Source: Fomitopsis serialis (Eukaryota; Basidiomycota; Agaricomycetes; Polyporales; Fomitopsidaceae). From it: a DNA stretch of 39,327 nucleotides. The stretch's first letter is position 1. Each line of letters begins with the position of its first letter. Positions 9,665 through 19,929 of this stretch are shown here, piece by piece. A model generated the notes under the pieces. It saw only the letters and a list, made by a program, of their open reading frames with translations, made no database searches and was not told where the DNA came from. The position numbers and the translations under genes were made by a program. Where the stretch lies: assembly GCF_022376445.1 (NCBI RefSeq), contig NW_025955325.1:1-39327 (forward strand). The letters are read 5' to 3'.

Positions 9665-11592
9665 GTTTTTCCTGATGACTACTCCCTGTCCAATGCTCTC
9701 GGCTACCGCTCGAGAGGTATTGGGCACGTCTATGTATCATACGACATCATGTGCCAGTACCACGTCCATCTCCATGACCGATTTGACGACAATCCTTATC
9801 TTCAAATGCCGGGGGGCCTCGTCCTATACAAGTGCATTGGCCTCTTTCACATTCACGGTCACAAGGCGGAGTGCGAGCTCCGGCACTCTCTCACCTTCAC
9901 CGAGGGGGCCGGGGAAGCTGACGGCGAGATCATCGAAACCCAATGGTCGGGGATCAATCCCGTGTCGGGTAGTACCCGCTCAATGTCAACATCCCACCGG
10001 CAGGAAACCCTCGACCGGCACATGAACAATTGGAATTGGAAGAAGATGATCACCATGGGTATGGTCTAGCTGATTGTGGCATCACACATTGGGCTGACGG
10101 AGGACAGTGGCTTCGCTGAGAAGAAAATCAAAGCCAATCGGCCACTGCTGGCCGACATGAAGGCCGACCTCACCGCAAAGGAGGCCAGTGTCGATGCCGA
10201 CATTTTGGGAGAGTGGAGGAGGGAACTCAGGATAGTACAACGACGAAGGCTGCGGGATGTGAAGGTAATGGACAGGTATCAAGCGAAGAAACAAATTAGT
10301 TGGTACACTCTGCTCTCCATGCCGAGCTCTGGTCTGATTTGGTCACAGTGCCCTCGCGGCTCGAACTTCAGATAAAGCTTGCAGAAGAAGAGGGTGAGGG
10401 CGGGGACCGCGTTGGCACAGCGGACTGGATTGCCGATGGCCTTAAGCTTGAAGAGCAACAGTCAGTGCTTTGACCTCCTTTTCCGAGCTAATTCTGATCG
10501 CCCTGCTGCAGACTCGCAATCCAGAAAGATATAAAGCAGATGGGCGCCACTGTGACGGGGGCTCAAGAGTTAAAGCTGGCCAAACACAGGAAGCCTCTCG
10601 AGAGTCAGATCCGGCGGTTCCACCGGCGAGCGGCTGCAATTCACCGAAGGCATGACTGGGGCGTGGCAGAGGAGGAAGCAGTGGATGACGACTCGGCTGC
10701 GGAGTGGGAAGACGATCCCAACGATCCCCCAGCACATGCGAACAATCCATGGTCCATCTTTCCCAGTAAACCGCCCGCACCATACCCAGTGAAGGCGGCG
10801 GAACATACGAAACTCGGGCTACCTTCGAATTTCACGCGGAATGCTCTTACCGCCAATGGATTGCAACGGTTGGCCGCGCACGAGCTCACTCTGCGGCGCG
10901 GACAAGCAAATGATGCCTTGCAGCAGCTTCGGATTCTCATCGGCAAGAAATCGTTTGAGTTCCAGACAACCATTCGGCACGGGAGGAAAGATGGCAATAA
11001 GAAGCGCACCCGATCCTTCACCAAGTTGGGTAAACTCGACCGAGCTGTACAGCTTCAAGCCGCAATCTATCGCCGGGCCCGAGCGGCCATGCAAGTGCTC
11101 GGCGTGTCTGCAGAGGATCAAGCTAAATATCAGCAGCTCACCCCAGACGATCTAAAGACAGTAACCGCCATTGCTGAGCCCAACAAGGCCGGCCAACGGC
11201 ACAAGTCCCCGTCGTGGATATGGAATGTTAACGTCGGTGGCGACATACGGAGCAATGACGAGTTGGGAATCAGTACGTGAGACGGCGGTGCGGCATTGAA
11301 TAACTCGCTGACATTGCGCATAGTTCACAGGGTACAGTGGTTCCATGCCCGTTCAAAGGTCGACAGATTGGAGGAAGAAGCCGCCATATTGCGCAGGGAG
11401 CTTGACTCCGTGTGCCGATACTTTGACCACGAAGCATGCCGGTGGCGAGGACTAGCGACCAATAACACCGATGCCGAGTACCCAGGATTTTCCCAGCACT
11501 GCCGAGCTCAAGGTGCACTGTTTGATCGCCTGCGTGAAGATGCAAAGGTGGCATGGCGGGATCTGTACCTGGAGCCGAATGTCGTGATGTAG
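9665..11592 (+). pseudogene. KDZ-family transposase, N-terminal part lost
   Basis: The recognisable frame starts abruptly at 9665 after an in-frame TGA. Segments: 9665-10058, about 10108-10264, about 10347-10460, 10512-11272 and 11324-11592. Diagnostic KDZ blocks are present: SYDIMCQY with the catalytic-type Asp, GLFHIHGH, ECELRHS, DGEIIET, SRSTRSMS-like and HRQETLDxHMN, then the C-terminal LRRGQANDALQQLR block and a terminal helix (LEEEAAILRREL). The N-terminal Cys-rich and first catalytic parts are absent. The middle segments do not join in one phase (near 10110-10350), which suggests frameshift decay. This is the enzyme of Kyakuja-Dileera-Zisupton DNA transposons, and this copy is dead. 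It lies 3 kb from a TET/JBP-like gene, a known pairing in basidiomycetes. Confidence 0.82.
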
Positions 11593-11720
11593 TGGTAGGA
11601 TAGAAATTTACTTTGTAATCGTACCACCTACCCGGCTACACAGTCTACATATTCCGAGGGTTGTGACGAGCTGTCAGGCCCCATGGTCCCAGCTCCGAGT
11701 CCGAATGCTTGCCCGAAGTG

Positions 11721-11920
11721 CCGGCCCGAGAGTGTAACCAAATACTCGGCCGGCGCACCAGTCCGAACTCCCGGCCCGAGTATATGACCAAACACTCGGC
11801 CCGCGCACAAGTCCGAACTCCCGGCCCGAGAATATGACGAAACACTCGGCCCGCGCACCAGTCCAAACTCTCGGCGCGAGGTATCAGGCATGCTCGTGGC
11901 CCGAGCAACGTTGAGAACTC
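11721..11920. repeat. 50-bp tandem repeat, about four units
   Basis: Units 11721-11770, 11771-11820 and 11821-11870 differ by only a few bases; 11871-11920 is a degenerate fourth copy of the same length. Each unit carries one or two copies of the near-palindrome CTCGGCCCGAG. The motif continues irregularly to about 12030 without the 50-bp period, and isolated copies recur near 14066-14095. Repeated short palindromes beside a transposase gene are often transposase-binding subterminal repeats; that role here is inferred. Confidence 0.85.
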
Positions 11921-12040
11921 AAGGTCTCAGTTGTGTGCCCAACTCTCGGCCCGAGCACTTCCCAAATCCTCGGTCCGAGCACTCTTTCAAAAGCTCGGGC
12001 CGAGCGACCAGGCAAATACTCGGCCCGGGTTAGGTGAACG

Positions 12041-12947
12041 AGGTGTTGGCCGCAATGTCGTATGCCTGTATACATAGTGCCCGCGTGGCCTTGGCAGAGG
12101 AAAGTCGTATCTTAGAGGGACTGTCGGTGCTCTGGTAATTCATACAAGGACATGAAATGTACTTTTGCCCGGGATGGCATCCTGCAATGTCGCATGCCAA
12201 GTAATGGGAGTTCGGTGATCATCCTGGCTCATTTGGAGCAACTGAAAGCACGACAGCAGGAGTACATGTGTAAGCATTTGGAACCAAGGACTCAATCCAT
12301 CAACATTCCATCCCGCGCCTCCACCACATCAAACAGCAACATAATCCTTTCCAGCCTGGCATCAATCCCGGAAATGTCAAGGGACATTTCGCTGCTCTCG
12401 TACGTCACCGACATGACGATCTGTCCACACAGATATCGCCTGATCGAATATGTGTGTGGCCGCTCGGGCACCACTTCGGCATAACTAAATATTAATGTCA
12501 CAATCTTGATGTACATTGAACCGTGGGAAGCACTCACGGGGTGGACAATGCGAATGGAAGCAATTCCCAGCTGAGGAAAGGAAAGGCTTCGAGCCGGAAA
12601 GACTGCCAATGCCAGTCAATGCGCGCGGTGGGATAGGTGCGGACCAATGAGAACGCACCATGTCCATATGGCAAGTCAACACAAATAAGAGCTTGGTGTG
12701 ATTGAGGAAGGTGATGGGGGTAAAATATCACAGTTACCATTACAGAAGGCGGGCTGCGAAATGGCCTGTCGGCAACGTGCCACACGTGCCGAGCAGACTA
12801 TACCCAAGAAGGCATGTCTCCCCGAATGTAATCACGTGCTCAGCATCGGCGATCAGTTGATGATAACGCTTCGCACTCGCATGTTGTCTACACCTACTCC
12901 TGTATCGTACACTATCCGCGTTGTCTGGACCGAGCTGCTCAACAACA
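12041..12947. other. Unassigned stretch between the repeat and the coiled-coil gene
   Basis: The longest frames are 12152-12484 (plus) and 12292-12609 (minus). Neither resembles a family I know. The minus frame reads somewhat like real protein (VPERPHTYSIRRYLCGQ onward) but lacks a convincing start or partner exons. It could be part of the old transposon cargo. Confidence 0.3.
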
Positions 12948-13957
12948 ATGAACACCATGCTCGCCGAACTCCTCGCTGACAGCCAAAGAAACATCATGAT
13001 CCCGAAGGCCCTCAAAAATCTCGCCGAGGCCAAGCAGAATCCTGCGCTGCCCGGCGCCCTTAACAATTTTCTCATGGGCATCGTAAGCTGCCCCGGTATC
13101 GTTTGCTTGTCGTGCAGCTAACATACGACAAAACCAGTCGGTCTCTGCCCTCATGATCGGCCTCCAGGAGATGTTGAAGCCAGAGGTTGCCGCTACGTAT
13201 GGTCTTACAGAAGCAATGACCACTTACTGCGAGATTGTGGCACCCCGGGGAAGCAAAGACTTGGCCATTGTCACGAATGTGATCGAGGCTGTATCCGGCA
13301 TCGCACCAGGGCAAAGTGGGGCGCCCGCTACCACCGGAACCAGCGACACTCCTTCCGGCGAGCACAACGGTAAAGTGTTTCGGTCTAAGCACAAGTTTCC
13401 AGTGATGCTAATCCCAGCCACCGGAAGATCAACTCCCGCAAACCGTCCCCGCCCTGCCGGAAAGCAACACTCCGGAAGCAGTTCTGCAGGAGCTGCGTGA
13501 AAGCCAGCGCAGCATGGATCAGATCATCGCCGAGCAGCTCGGAGCGTCGAGAGAACAATACCGCCGTCTCGAGCAGCAACTGGAGTTAGAGAAGTTGCGT
13601 GTAAGACAATTTCACCACCATTTGCGTTCTCGTGCTCTGCTTATGCACATTTGTGTCGTAGGACGGAGTTACTGTTCGTGCCGAGCAAATCAGCCGGGCA
13701 TATCTCCCCCGCTTCCCGAACCCCCGCCCCTCAGCCCGGAAATGATGCCGGGAGGCATGTCGAACGATCTATTCAAGTGGTTCAAGCAACTTGGAGGGGC
13801 CATGCAGACAATTAATATCTATATCCAGGCGGAGCTCAACTTCTGGCACGCTGCCGCCCGAGCGAATGCGGCAGAGTGGGAAGCCTGGCAGCGCGGGATG
13901 ACTCCAAGGGCCCCGGCAGTGGCGTCTCATTTCCGGGTCACTCAGGCTGGTGAATGA
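12948..13957 (+). CDS. Unknown small protein with coiled coil, beside KDZ transposase
   Basis: Four exons are proposed: 12948-13082, 13138-13374, 13418-13600, 13694-13957, giving 272 residues in one frame (819 nt). The start ATG precedes an Ala/Leu-rich helical region. The middle is Thr/Pro/Ser-rich, and exon 3 codes for a charged coiled coil (REQYRRLEQQLELEKLR). The last exon has a proline run, then an aromatic helix rich in Trp and Ala. The third intron (13601-13693) is the least certain: using the AG at 13661 instead would end the protein at 13745. No known domain is seen. It shares orientation with the KDZ remnant and converges on the TET/JBP-like pseudogene, so it may be former transposon cargo. 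Confidence 0.5.
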
Positions 13958-14249
13958 GTAGTGTAGAATTTGTGTCGTTTCACCCAAGTTCCATTCATGT
14001 ATTCCTCCCACTGCTTGCTTACAATGAAGACTTGCACATTTCGCTGAGATGATACGCGGTGTTCCCGGCCCGAAGAAACTCAGTCTCGGCCCGTCAACGA
14101 TGTGTATGTCGGGGGCTAGTGAAGTGCACACATTTGTAACTTGGACTCGTGGTTGAGTACTGGTCCTGTAACCCTAAACACTACGAGTGCCCAAACGAGA
14201 AAACCCATTTCCCCCCCAGCCCAACACATATCCCGCTTTCGTAGTACCT

Positions 14250-15630
14250 TCACTCCCAAGTGTTCCGCCAACTCACGTCCGGCATCCCAGCCAGCGATGT
14301 ACATTGCGTCGCATAAAGTATGCCACACATATCCGCTCCGCCGACGCCTGTGGAACATCGTGGGGGAGGCGAGTGCCCGAGAATGCGGTGACCGTTCCGG
14401 TTTTGTAAGGAAGTCGGAGACCCAAAGTCGGAAACTTGATGTACTGCTCGGATCGCCACCAATCGTCATCAGGATGTCGTACCACTCCTTCGGAGACAGC
14501 ATGTCCCGATGAACCGGGCTCGCTCGGTTTGTGATTACCGAAAGGGCATTGAACGGGTTGTGCCATAAATCTACAATGCTGGCCCGGTCCGGGTCGCTTC
14601 GCAGAGCTTCAATAGAGGCACGACCGGCGTCATACAAATCCGGATGCATGATGCGCAGCATGCCGGATATGATGATATGCGGATGGGCCATCTGGTCTAA
14701 CCACATGTGACCGGCGGGGCCGGTGTTCGGATCGGTGAGCAAGCGAGAGACCAGTGGGACGTCGTTGGCGCCCTGCTAAACTTTGAGCGAACAATTCGGG
14801 AAGTCTATCCGGAGACGTACAGCGTGTCCGAGCCAGAACCACCCCGGCGAAAACGCGACACACGCCGGCTTAAGGTCGTCCCCCTCCTGCGGCTCCCGGA
14901 AATTCTCGATATTTTCCCTCCAGCTTGCACTCGCCTTGGGGCGATTGTGGGAGAGAAGTGGATTGAGACCGATTGTGGCGTGCCATATCGCTCTCTTGTA
15001 CTCGGTCATAGACAGTTGGCGGTGGACATATGTATTCTGGCGTACCTGGAAGACCTCCGTGATCACGCCGGGAAGGTGCCACATCAGCACCCGGCCCTGA
15101 TTGTCAGCGATGGTAAGCGGATCCTGGCAGTCCTCGTATTGCACTGCGGCCAATTCATCATCGTCCGGTACAGTGCATGGATGAGTCGACGCATCCCACT
15201 GTACAGTCCCTGCCTGGTGAATGAGTGGATGAGCATGTAGGCGAACGATTGATGAGTGCTCACGGCGATTCCTGTACGCGTCGGCCAGCATCTGCGCTGC
15301 ACGCCTGGCCTGGCGAACCAGATAGACGTCGAGGAGCAGTCCGGGAAGCGGAGCGGCGCCGGGGCGCGATGCCGGCACCGAGAGGAAGTAGAGGTACAAT
15401 GCCTCCAGATACGAGCAGTACTGGTTGTGCACTTGGGATACTGTGACCATGGTGGGGATTGATGCAGAGTCGTATGAGCGACGTCGCAAGTCCCCAGACA
15501 ACGCCGGATGCACGTCCCTGAAAAAAAGCGGCCTCATGGTTACCTTGTGTATAGCATGTGGCTTCCTCATGGCCCAGATAAGGACTCGAAAGGATGGCTG
15601 ACCCGCTGCATGATCACTACTTATCAACAT
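14250..15630 (-). pseudogene. Decayed TET/JBP-like dioxygenase gene
   Basis: Read on the minus strand from about 15630. The long N-terminal part is open to an in-frame TAG at 14776-14778, after which the same frame resumes with good similarity-like sequence (GANDVPLVSRLLTDPN). The iron motif HRD is at 14503-14511, within NPFNALSVITNR...SPKEWYD. Near 14445-14452 the frame must shift to continue with FPTLGLRLPY, a GTVTAFSG strand, the distal His (RLPHDV) and AYFMRRNVHRWLG. A second shift near 14286-14290 leads to a short end (SWRNTWE) and stop at 14250. This order matches the TET/JBP type found with KDZ transposons. One nonsense codon and two shifts make it a pseudogene. A GTGAGT near the second shift could instead be a donor, which would leave only two lesions. 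Confidence 0.7.
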
Positions 15631-15774
15631 TGATGGGAGATAATATTATCATCTGCCATCCATTTGTTGACGCATCGTCCAACCAGCCGACGTTCCTTTG
15701 GCTTGCCTGATCCAGGGCTCAATTCTAGCGGTAAGCCGGTGCTGTACAAGGCCGGCCGGAGCGTTGGAGACGAG

Positions 15775-16718
15775 AGGTGCCCGGCCGGACAGCCCTCCGG
15801 CCGGCACGTTGGAACGGGGGATGGGGTGCTACGGGTGCACCGCTGGGGGACACATGGGCAGGGTGCAGGCCGGCCGGAACGTTGTGGATGAGAGGTGCCC
15901 GGCCGGACAGCCCTCCGGCCGGCACGTTGGAACGGGGGATGGGGTGCTACGGGTGCACCGCTGGGGGACACATGGGCAGGGTGCAGGCCGGCCGGAACGT
16001 TGTGGATGAGAGGTGCCCGGCCGGACAGCCCTCCGGCCGGCACGTTGGAACGGGGGATGGGGTGCTCCGGGTGCACCGCTGGGGGACACATGGGCAGGGT
16101 GCAGGCCGGCCGGAACGTTGTGGATGAGAGGTGCCCGGCCGGACAGCCCTCCGGCCGGCACGTTGGAACGGGGGATGGGATGCTCCGGGTGCACCGCTGG
16201 GGGACGCAGGGGCAGGGTGCAGGCCGGCCGGAACGTTGTGGATGAGAGGTGCCCGGCCGGACAGCCCTCCGGCCGGCACGTTGGAACGGGGGATGGGATG
16301 CTCCGGGTGCACCGCTGGGGGACGCAGGGGCAGGGTGCAGGCCGGCCGAAACGTTGGAGACGAGAGGTGCCCGGCCGGACAGCCCTCCGGCCGGCACGTT
16401 GGAACGGGGGATGGGGTGCTCCGGGTGCACCGCTGGGGGACACATGGGCAGGGTGCAGGCCGGCCGGAACGTTGTGGATGAGAGGTGCCCGGCCGGACAG
16501 CCCTCCGGCCGGCACGTTGGAACGGGGGATGGGATGCTCCGGGTGCACCGCTGGGGGACGCAGGGGCAGGGTGCAGGCCGGCCGGAACGTTGTGGATGAG
16601 AGGTGCCCGGCCGGACAGCCCTCCGGCCGGCACGTTGGAACGGGGGATGGGATGCTCCGGGTGCACCGCTGGGGGACGCAGGGGCAGGGTGGAGGGCCGG
16701 CCGGAACGTTGGGGACGA
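15775..16718. repeat. 118-bp GC-rich minisatellite, eight copies
   Basis: Eight copies start close to 15775, 15893, 16011, 16129, 16247, 16365, 16483 and 16601, each 118 bp long. Variants at three sites (GGGGTGCTACGG, GGGGTGCTCCGG or GGGATGCTCCGG; ACACATGG or ACGCAGGG; GTGGATGAG or GGAGACGAG) group them as A A B C C' B C C, so a three-unit, 354-bp block was itself duplicated. Units are full of CCGGCCGG palindromes. Because 118 is not a multiple of three, the array stays open in several frames on both strands; those long frames are artefacts. Confidence 0.93.
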
Positions 16719-16869
16719 GACGTATCCGGCCGGCCTGCCCTGCGGCCGGAACGTTGGTACGCTACCGTCTGCAACGTTGACCCGGACCCCTCCGGCCGGC
16801 GCCGGCCGCACCGTCTTAGACGGCCGAATCTCACTCCGGGTCTACCGTTCGAAACGTCAAATCTTACTC

Positions 16870-17634
16870 AGTAGGCTCTTTTCCTGTGGAAGGTCACGCA
16901 TAACGGACTGAAAGTTGGTCCGTACTGGATGAAGATTCACGGATATGAAGAACGGGCACAATGTCAGCGCTGTGGAGCAGTAGAATCCGTACAACACATA
17001 CTTTTTGAATGTCTGGCGACCGGCCAGGCCATGATATGGGACCTGGTTTGTGCCGTATGGGCGAAGAAACGTGCCCAATGGACGGACCTCTCCCTTGTGG
17101 ACGTCCTCGCCCTAGGCCTGAAAGAATGGAAGGACGATAAAGGCCGCCTGCGCCAGGGAGCAACGAGACTCTGGCGAATACTTATATCTGAGGCAGTCCA
17201 CCTCATCTGGAAACTACGGTGTGAGCGAGTGATCGGTCATGCCGACGATGAGAACTGGGAACACCACACAACACTGGTTGTATTTAAGCTACAATACGCT
17301 CTCAACAACCGGCTGGCGCTGGACGTTGAGTCTGCGAAGAAGAAGTATGGGAACTCTGCGCTGACACGGGACTTAGTCCACGCGACATGGAACGGAGTGC
17401 TGCAAGATGAAGCGGCTTTCCCGGACGACTGGACGAAATACACGGGTTTTTTAGTGGGTAGGACACCGGCACTACGAGTCGACCTCGAGCCGGACTGATG
17501 AGCCCCACACTGATTGTTAAATCGTGCGTAAATGGCATTTTTCACCCTGGTTTGGCGCTTATGGGGAAACTCATACGCAAGCTGGATGATCCGGGATGAC
17601 CAATAGTCACCTGCGGACGTCCGTAACGGCCCTC

Positions 17635-17665
<31 letters not shown>
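16870..17665 (+). mobile_element. 5'-truncated LINE (non-LTR retrotransposon) with A tail
   Basis: The 3' end of a LINE: the final coding part, a 3' UTR of about 135 nt, and 30 adenines at 17636-17665. The 5' boundary lies near 16870, where the coding similarity begins just after the minisatellite edge. 5' truncation and an A tail are typical of target-primed reverse transcription. No matching target-site duplication was recognised around the two ends. Confidence 0.8.
16929..17498 (+). pseudogene. C-terminal end of LINE reverse transcriptase polyprotein
   Basis: The frame is open from about 16885 (WKVTHNGLKVGPYWMKI) through 17498. It holds the CQRCG...ESVQHILFEC zinc-finger-like motif that follows the reverse transcriptase in many fungal LINEs, then LWRILISEAVHLIWKLRCERV, which I recognise from basidiomycete LINE C-termini. 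Reverse transcriptase and endonuclease domains are missing, so the fragment cannot act. The first ATG of the frame at 16929 is internal to the ancestral protein and is not a true start. Confidence 0.8.
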
Positions 17666-17666
<1 letters not shown>

Positions 17667-17782
17667 ATTTTCGTAGTCTTCGAAGTACTACTCGACAATT
17701 TGTATGCTGTGATACCTCGAACACACATTATCATGTCCCTCAGCGACGCTGTTCCATATGTCAACACCATACTCATCACACT
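17499..17782. other. LINE 3' UTR and spacer
   Basis: This holds the LINE 3' UTR, its A tail and about 117 bases before the F-box gene stop. The F-box gene ends on the minus strand at 17783, so the LINE landed just downstream of it. Confidence 0.5.
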
Positions 17783-19394
17783 TCAAATCCGACGAACGTG
17801 TTCGGGCGGTATATAGTCCCGCATCAGCCACTCCCAGTCTCGACTGCCAAAGTCAGCGGCCGTCCGGAACTCGACTTTAGTCTGAGACCAAGGGTTGCTG
17901 AGCGTAACTCCGTCGTTCATACGCTCTACCTCGCGGAAGCACGGACCATGGCCTACGAGCCTAAGAGACGTGCACGCGGTTGCGAGCTCGAGCGTTTCCA
18001 CGATCGGATGATGCTTGTTGTCGTCGATGTGGGTGAAGACGAGCTTCGGGAGGCCTGTCCACTGGAGAAGACCATGAGTATCACACTGGATGAGACAGCG
18101 ATGAGGTAGTGCGTACCAGATCAATCCACGAGCAGTGTTGGTCCAAGTCGCTGTAGTCAAGCCAGAGACGTAACGCTGTTAAGCTTCCAGGGATTGCACG
18201 CTTCAAAGCGCAGAGCTGGGCCTCTCCGTTGACATGGAATGCGAGATGAATGCCTAGCACTTCCAAGTCCGGTAGTGACTGCATGACAAGAGATAAGTCA
18301 TCGATGGTGCTTTGTTCATCATTGTAGTCCAGACACCGTAGTTTCTTCTTCGTCTGAATAAAGCCCCCAAACGCCCTCCGCTCCATTTCATTCGCGGAAG
18401 GCGAATAGAGCTTCAGGTGCGTGAGGTGAGGAAGCGCGTTGGGGTTTGCCGCTAGAGCAGCAAAGAGATCCGTTGAATCACCCGGGCAGTAGAGGACAAT
18501 TTGCAGGGACTCGAGCCGCTCGTGGCAGTGATGAAAAAGGAGGGTGATGTTGCCGAGATGGCAGGCGTCGTCGATCGTCAGATCACTCAACTCCTGCAGG
18601 ATATGTATCGGACACTCCGAAATCGCCTGGCTAGGGGCGGTGAGCCTAGCCAATGATCCTCTGCGGGCCTCAAGGAGCAATGCGAAGCGCGAACGATACG
18701 TGTCGTACGCCTGTGGGTCGACATCCCAGGGTTGTCGCTGAGCGTCATATAGGGCAATGTTCGTTGCTGCCAATTGCTTGAGAGCGTGCAGCGCATCCAA
18801 AGACTGAATCCTGAGAATAGTAATAATCGTGACAAGCAATATACGTTTAGAAGAATGTTGACACTCACGGCAGGTCGTATTCGCGAAGGTTGGTGCATGT
18901 CGACGCCAGTGTCTCCAGGAGCTCGGTGTCTGGGATCATGGTTGTGATGGTGGTGTTAGTGTACCACACGAAGGTGCGCAGATTGTGTAAAGCGCTGATG
19001 GCTTTCGTAAGACAGCCTTTCCTCGGACTATGAGCACCGCTAGCAATGCAAGGAACGATACTCGCTTACATAACTCGAATATCGCATCATTGGTTGCGAA
19101 TGCGAGTATGTAGAGATGTTTGACATAAGAGGCGAAGACGGGATCAGTGATGATGCGTAGCAGTGCGGCGCACGACCGCTGCCCGCTACTCCGTATGGGT
19201 ACAGTGATAGGGACACCGTAGATGAACTGCCAGGATCCGAACTGAATACGGAGTGTCGAGAAGAGCGAGCGAGCGGCGAGGTCGTGAAAACCTCTGGAGA
19301 CAAAAAGGCATTCTCGTGTCGTGGACTGCGGAAGATATCTGAGAACTATCTGCCAGATTTCTGGAGGAATCTGACCAGACAAATGCATCGACAT
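17783..19394 (-). CDS. F-box protein with leucine-rich-like C-terminus, one frameshift
   Basis: Minus-strand exons 19394-19070, 19016-18869 and 18810-17783, about 500 residues. The start ATG at 19394 opens directly into an F-box (IPPEIWQIVLRYLP, then CLFVSRGFHDLAARSLF), the module that binds Skp1 in SCF ubiquitin ligases. The rest has repeated Leu-rich strands such as LPDLEVLGIHLAF and LPHLTHLKLY, typical of basidiomycete F-box proteins that choose substrates through LRR-like repeats. The intron ending at 19017 uses AAG as acceptor. Near 18110-18120 the frame must shift by one: one frame stops there, while the other carries a coherent tail (IQCDTHGLLQWTGLPKLVF) to the stop at 17783. No intron of plausible length fits, so this is a real frameshift or a base error. 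Confidence 0.72.
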
Positions 19395-19929
19395 TTCCGC
19401 GAAGAAATGCTTCTTCCTGGGGCGAGCAATCTGTCAGTCGCACGGTTCGCATACAGATTAAACATTATCTCACTGCAAACGGACTTCCTTGTACTCAGCC
19501 TTCGTACAGTCTTGGCAGAGAGAATATCCTGATTTTTCCTTGTCGCGTTCCCGTTAGACAAGAGCGGAGACAGAGCCTGGGTCGAGGTAATAAGTGGAAT
19601 AAGTTGCCTCCTAAGAACCTGGTGGCGTACGTACGTACTTACCACAAGGAGTCTCCCACGTTCATTATTGCGAGGACATATACTTACCGCGTGGTATTCA
19701 TTTCATTTAAATCCCTAAATACTGGCACGACGGCACGTTCGACTCCAGCATCGTACGATCTACGATCGATCCCAGTGCGTCACTCCATTCGACGGTTCTC
19801 CGCAGGTTCTCCGGGCCGTCCGCGACGCAAAACACTTTCGTGGTTCCCAGGTATAAATCAGCCATATATCAGCACGGCCAACAGCTATCGCGTCGGTTGT
19901 CCATCCTTCTCGACTTCTGGTTGTTCACG
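19395..19929. promoter_or_regulatory. Shared divergent promoter region
   Basis: 535 bases separate the starts of the F-box gene (minus) and the mannose-6-phosphate isomerase gene (plus). Both 5' regions must lie here. A TATAAAT box at 19852-19858 sits about 75 bases before the isomerase ATG; no such box was seen for the F-box gene. Confidence 0.5.

Larger units (their letters stand above)
9665..15630. mobile_element. Probable remains of a KDZ transposon carrying a TET/JBP gene
   Basis: A KDZ transposase fragment (plus strand), a GC-rich tandem repeat, a small coiled-coil gene (plus strand) and a decayed TET/JBP-like gene (minus strand) lie together between host genes. Lineage-specific expansion of TET/JBP genes alongside KDZ transposons is established for fungi. 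That these four parts were once a single mobile unit is inference, because I could not find terminal inverted repeats or a target-site duplication at either edge. Confidence 0.4.

Noticed and set aside
15624..16834. Very long frames (up to 395 codons) with repeated Pro/Arg/Ala blocks on both strands
   Set aside because: They are the 118-bp minisatellite read through. The unit is not a multiple of three and is free of stops in several frames, so length alone is no sign of coding.
17636..17665. Phe-rich minus-strand frame through a long T run
   Set aside because: It is the complement of the LINE A tail.
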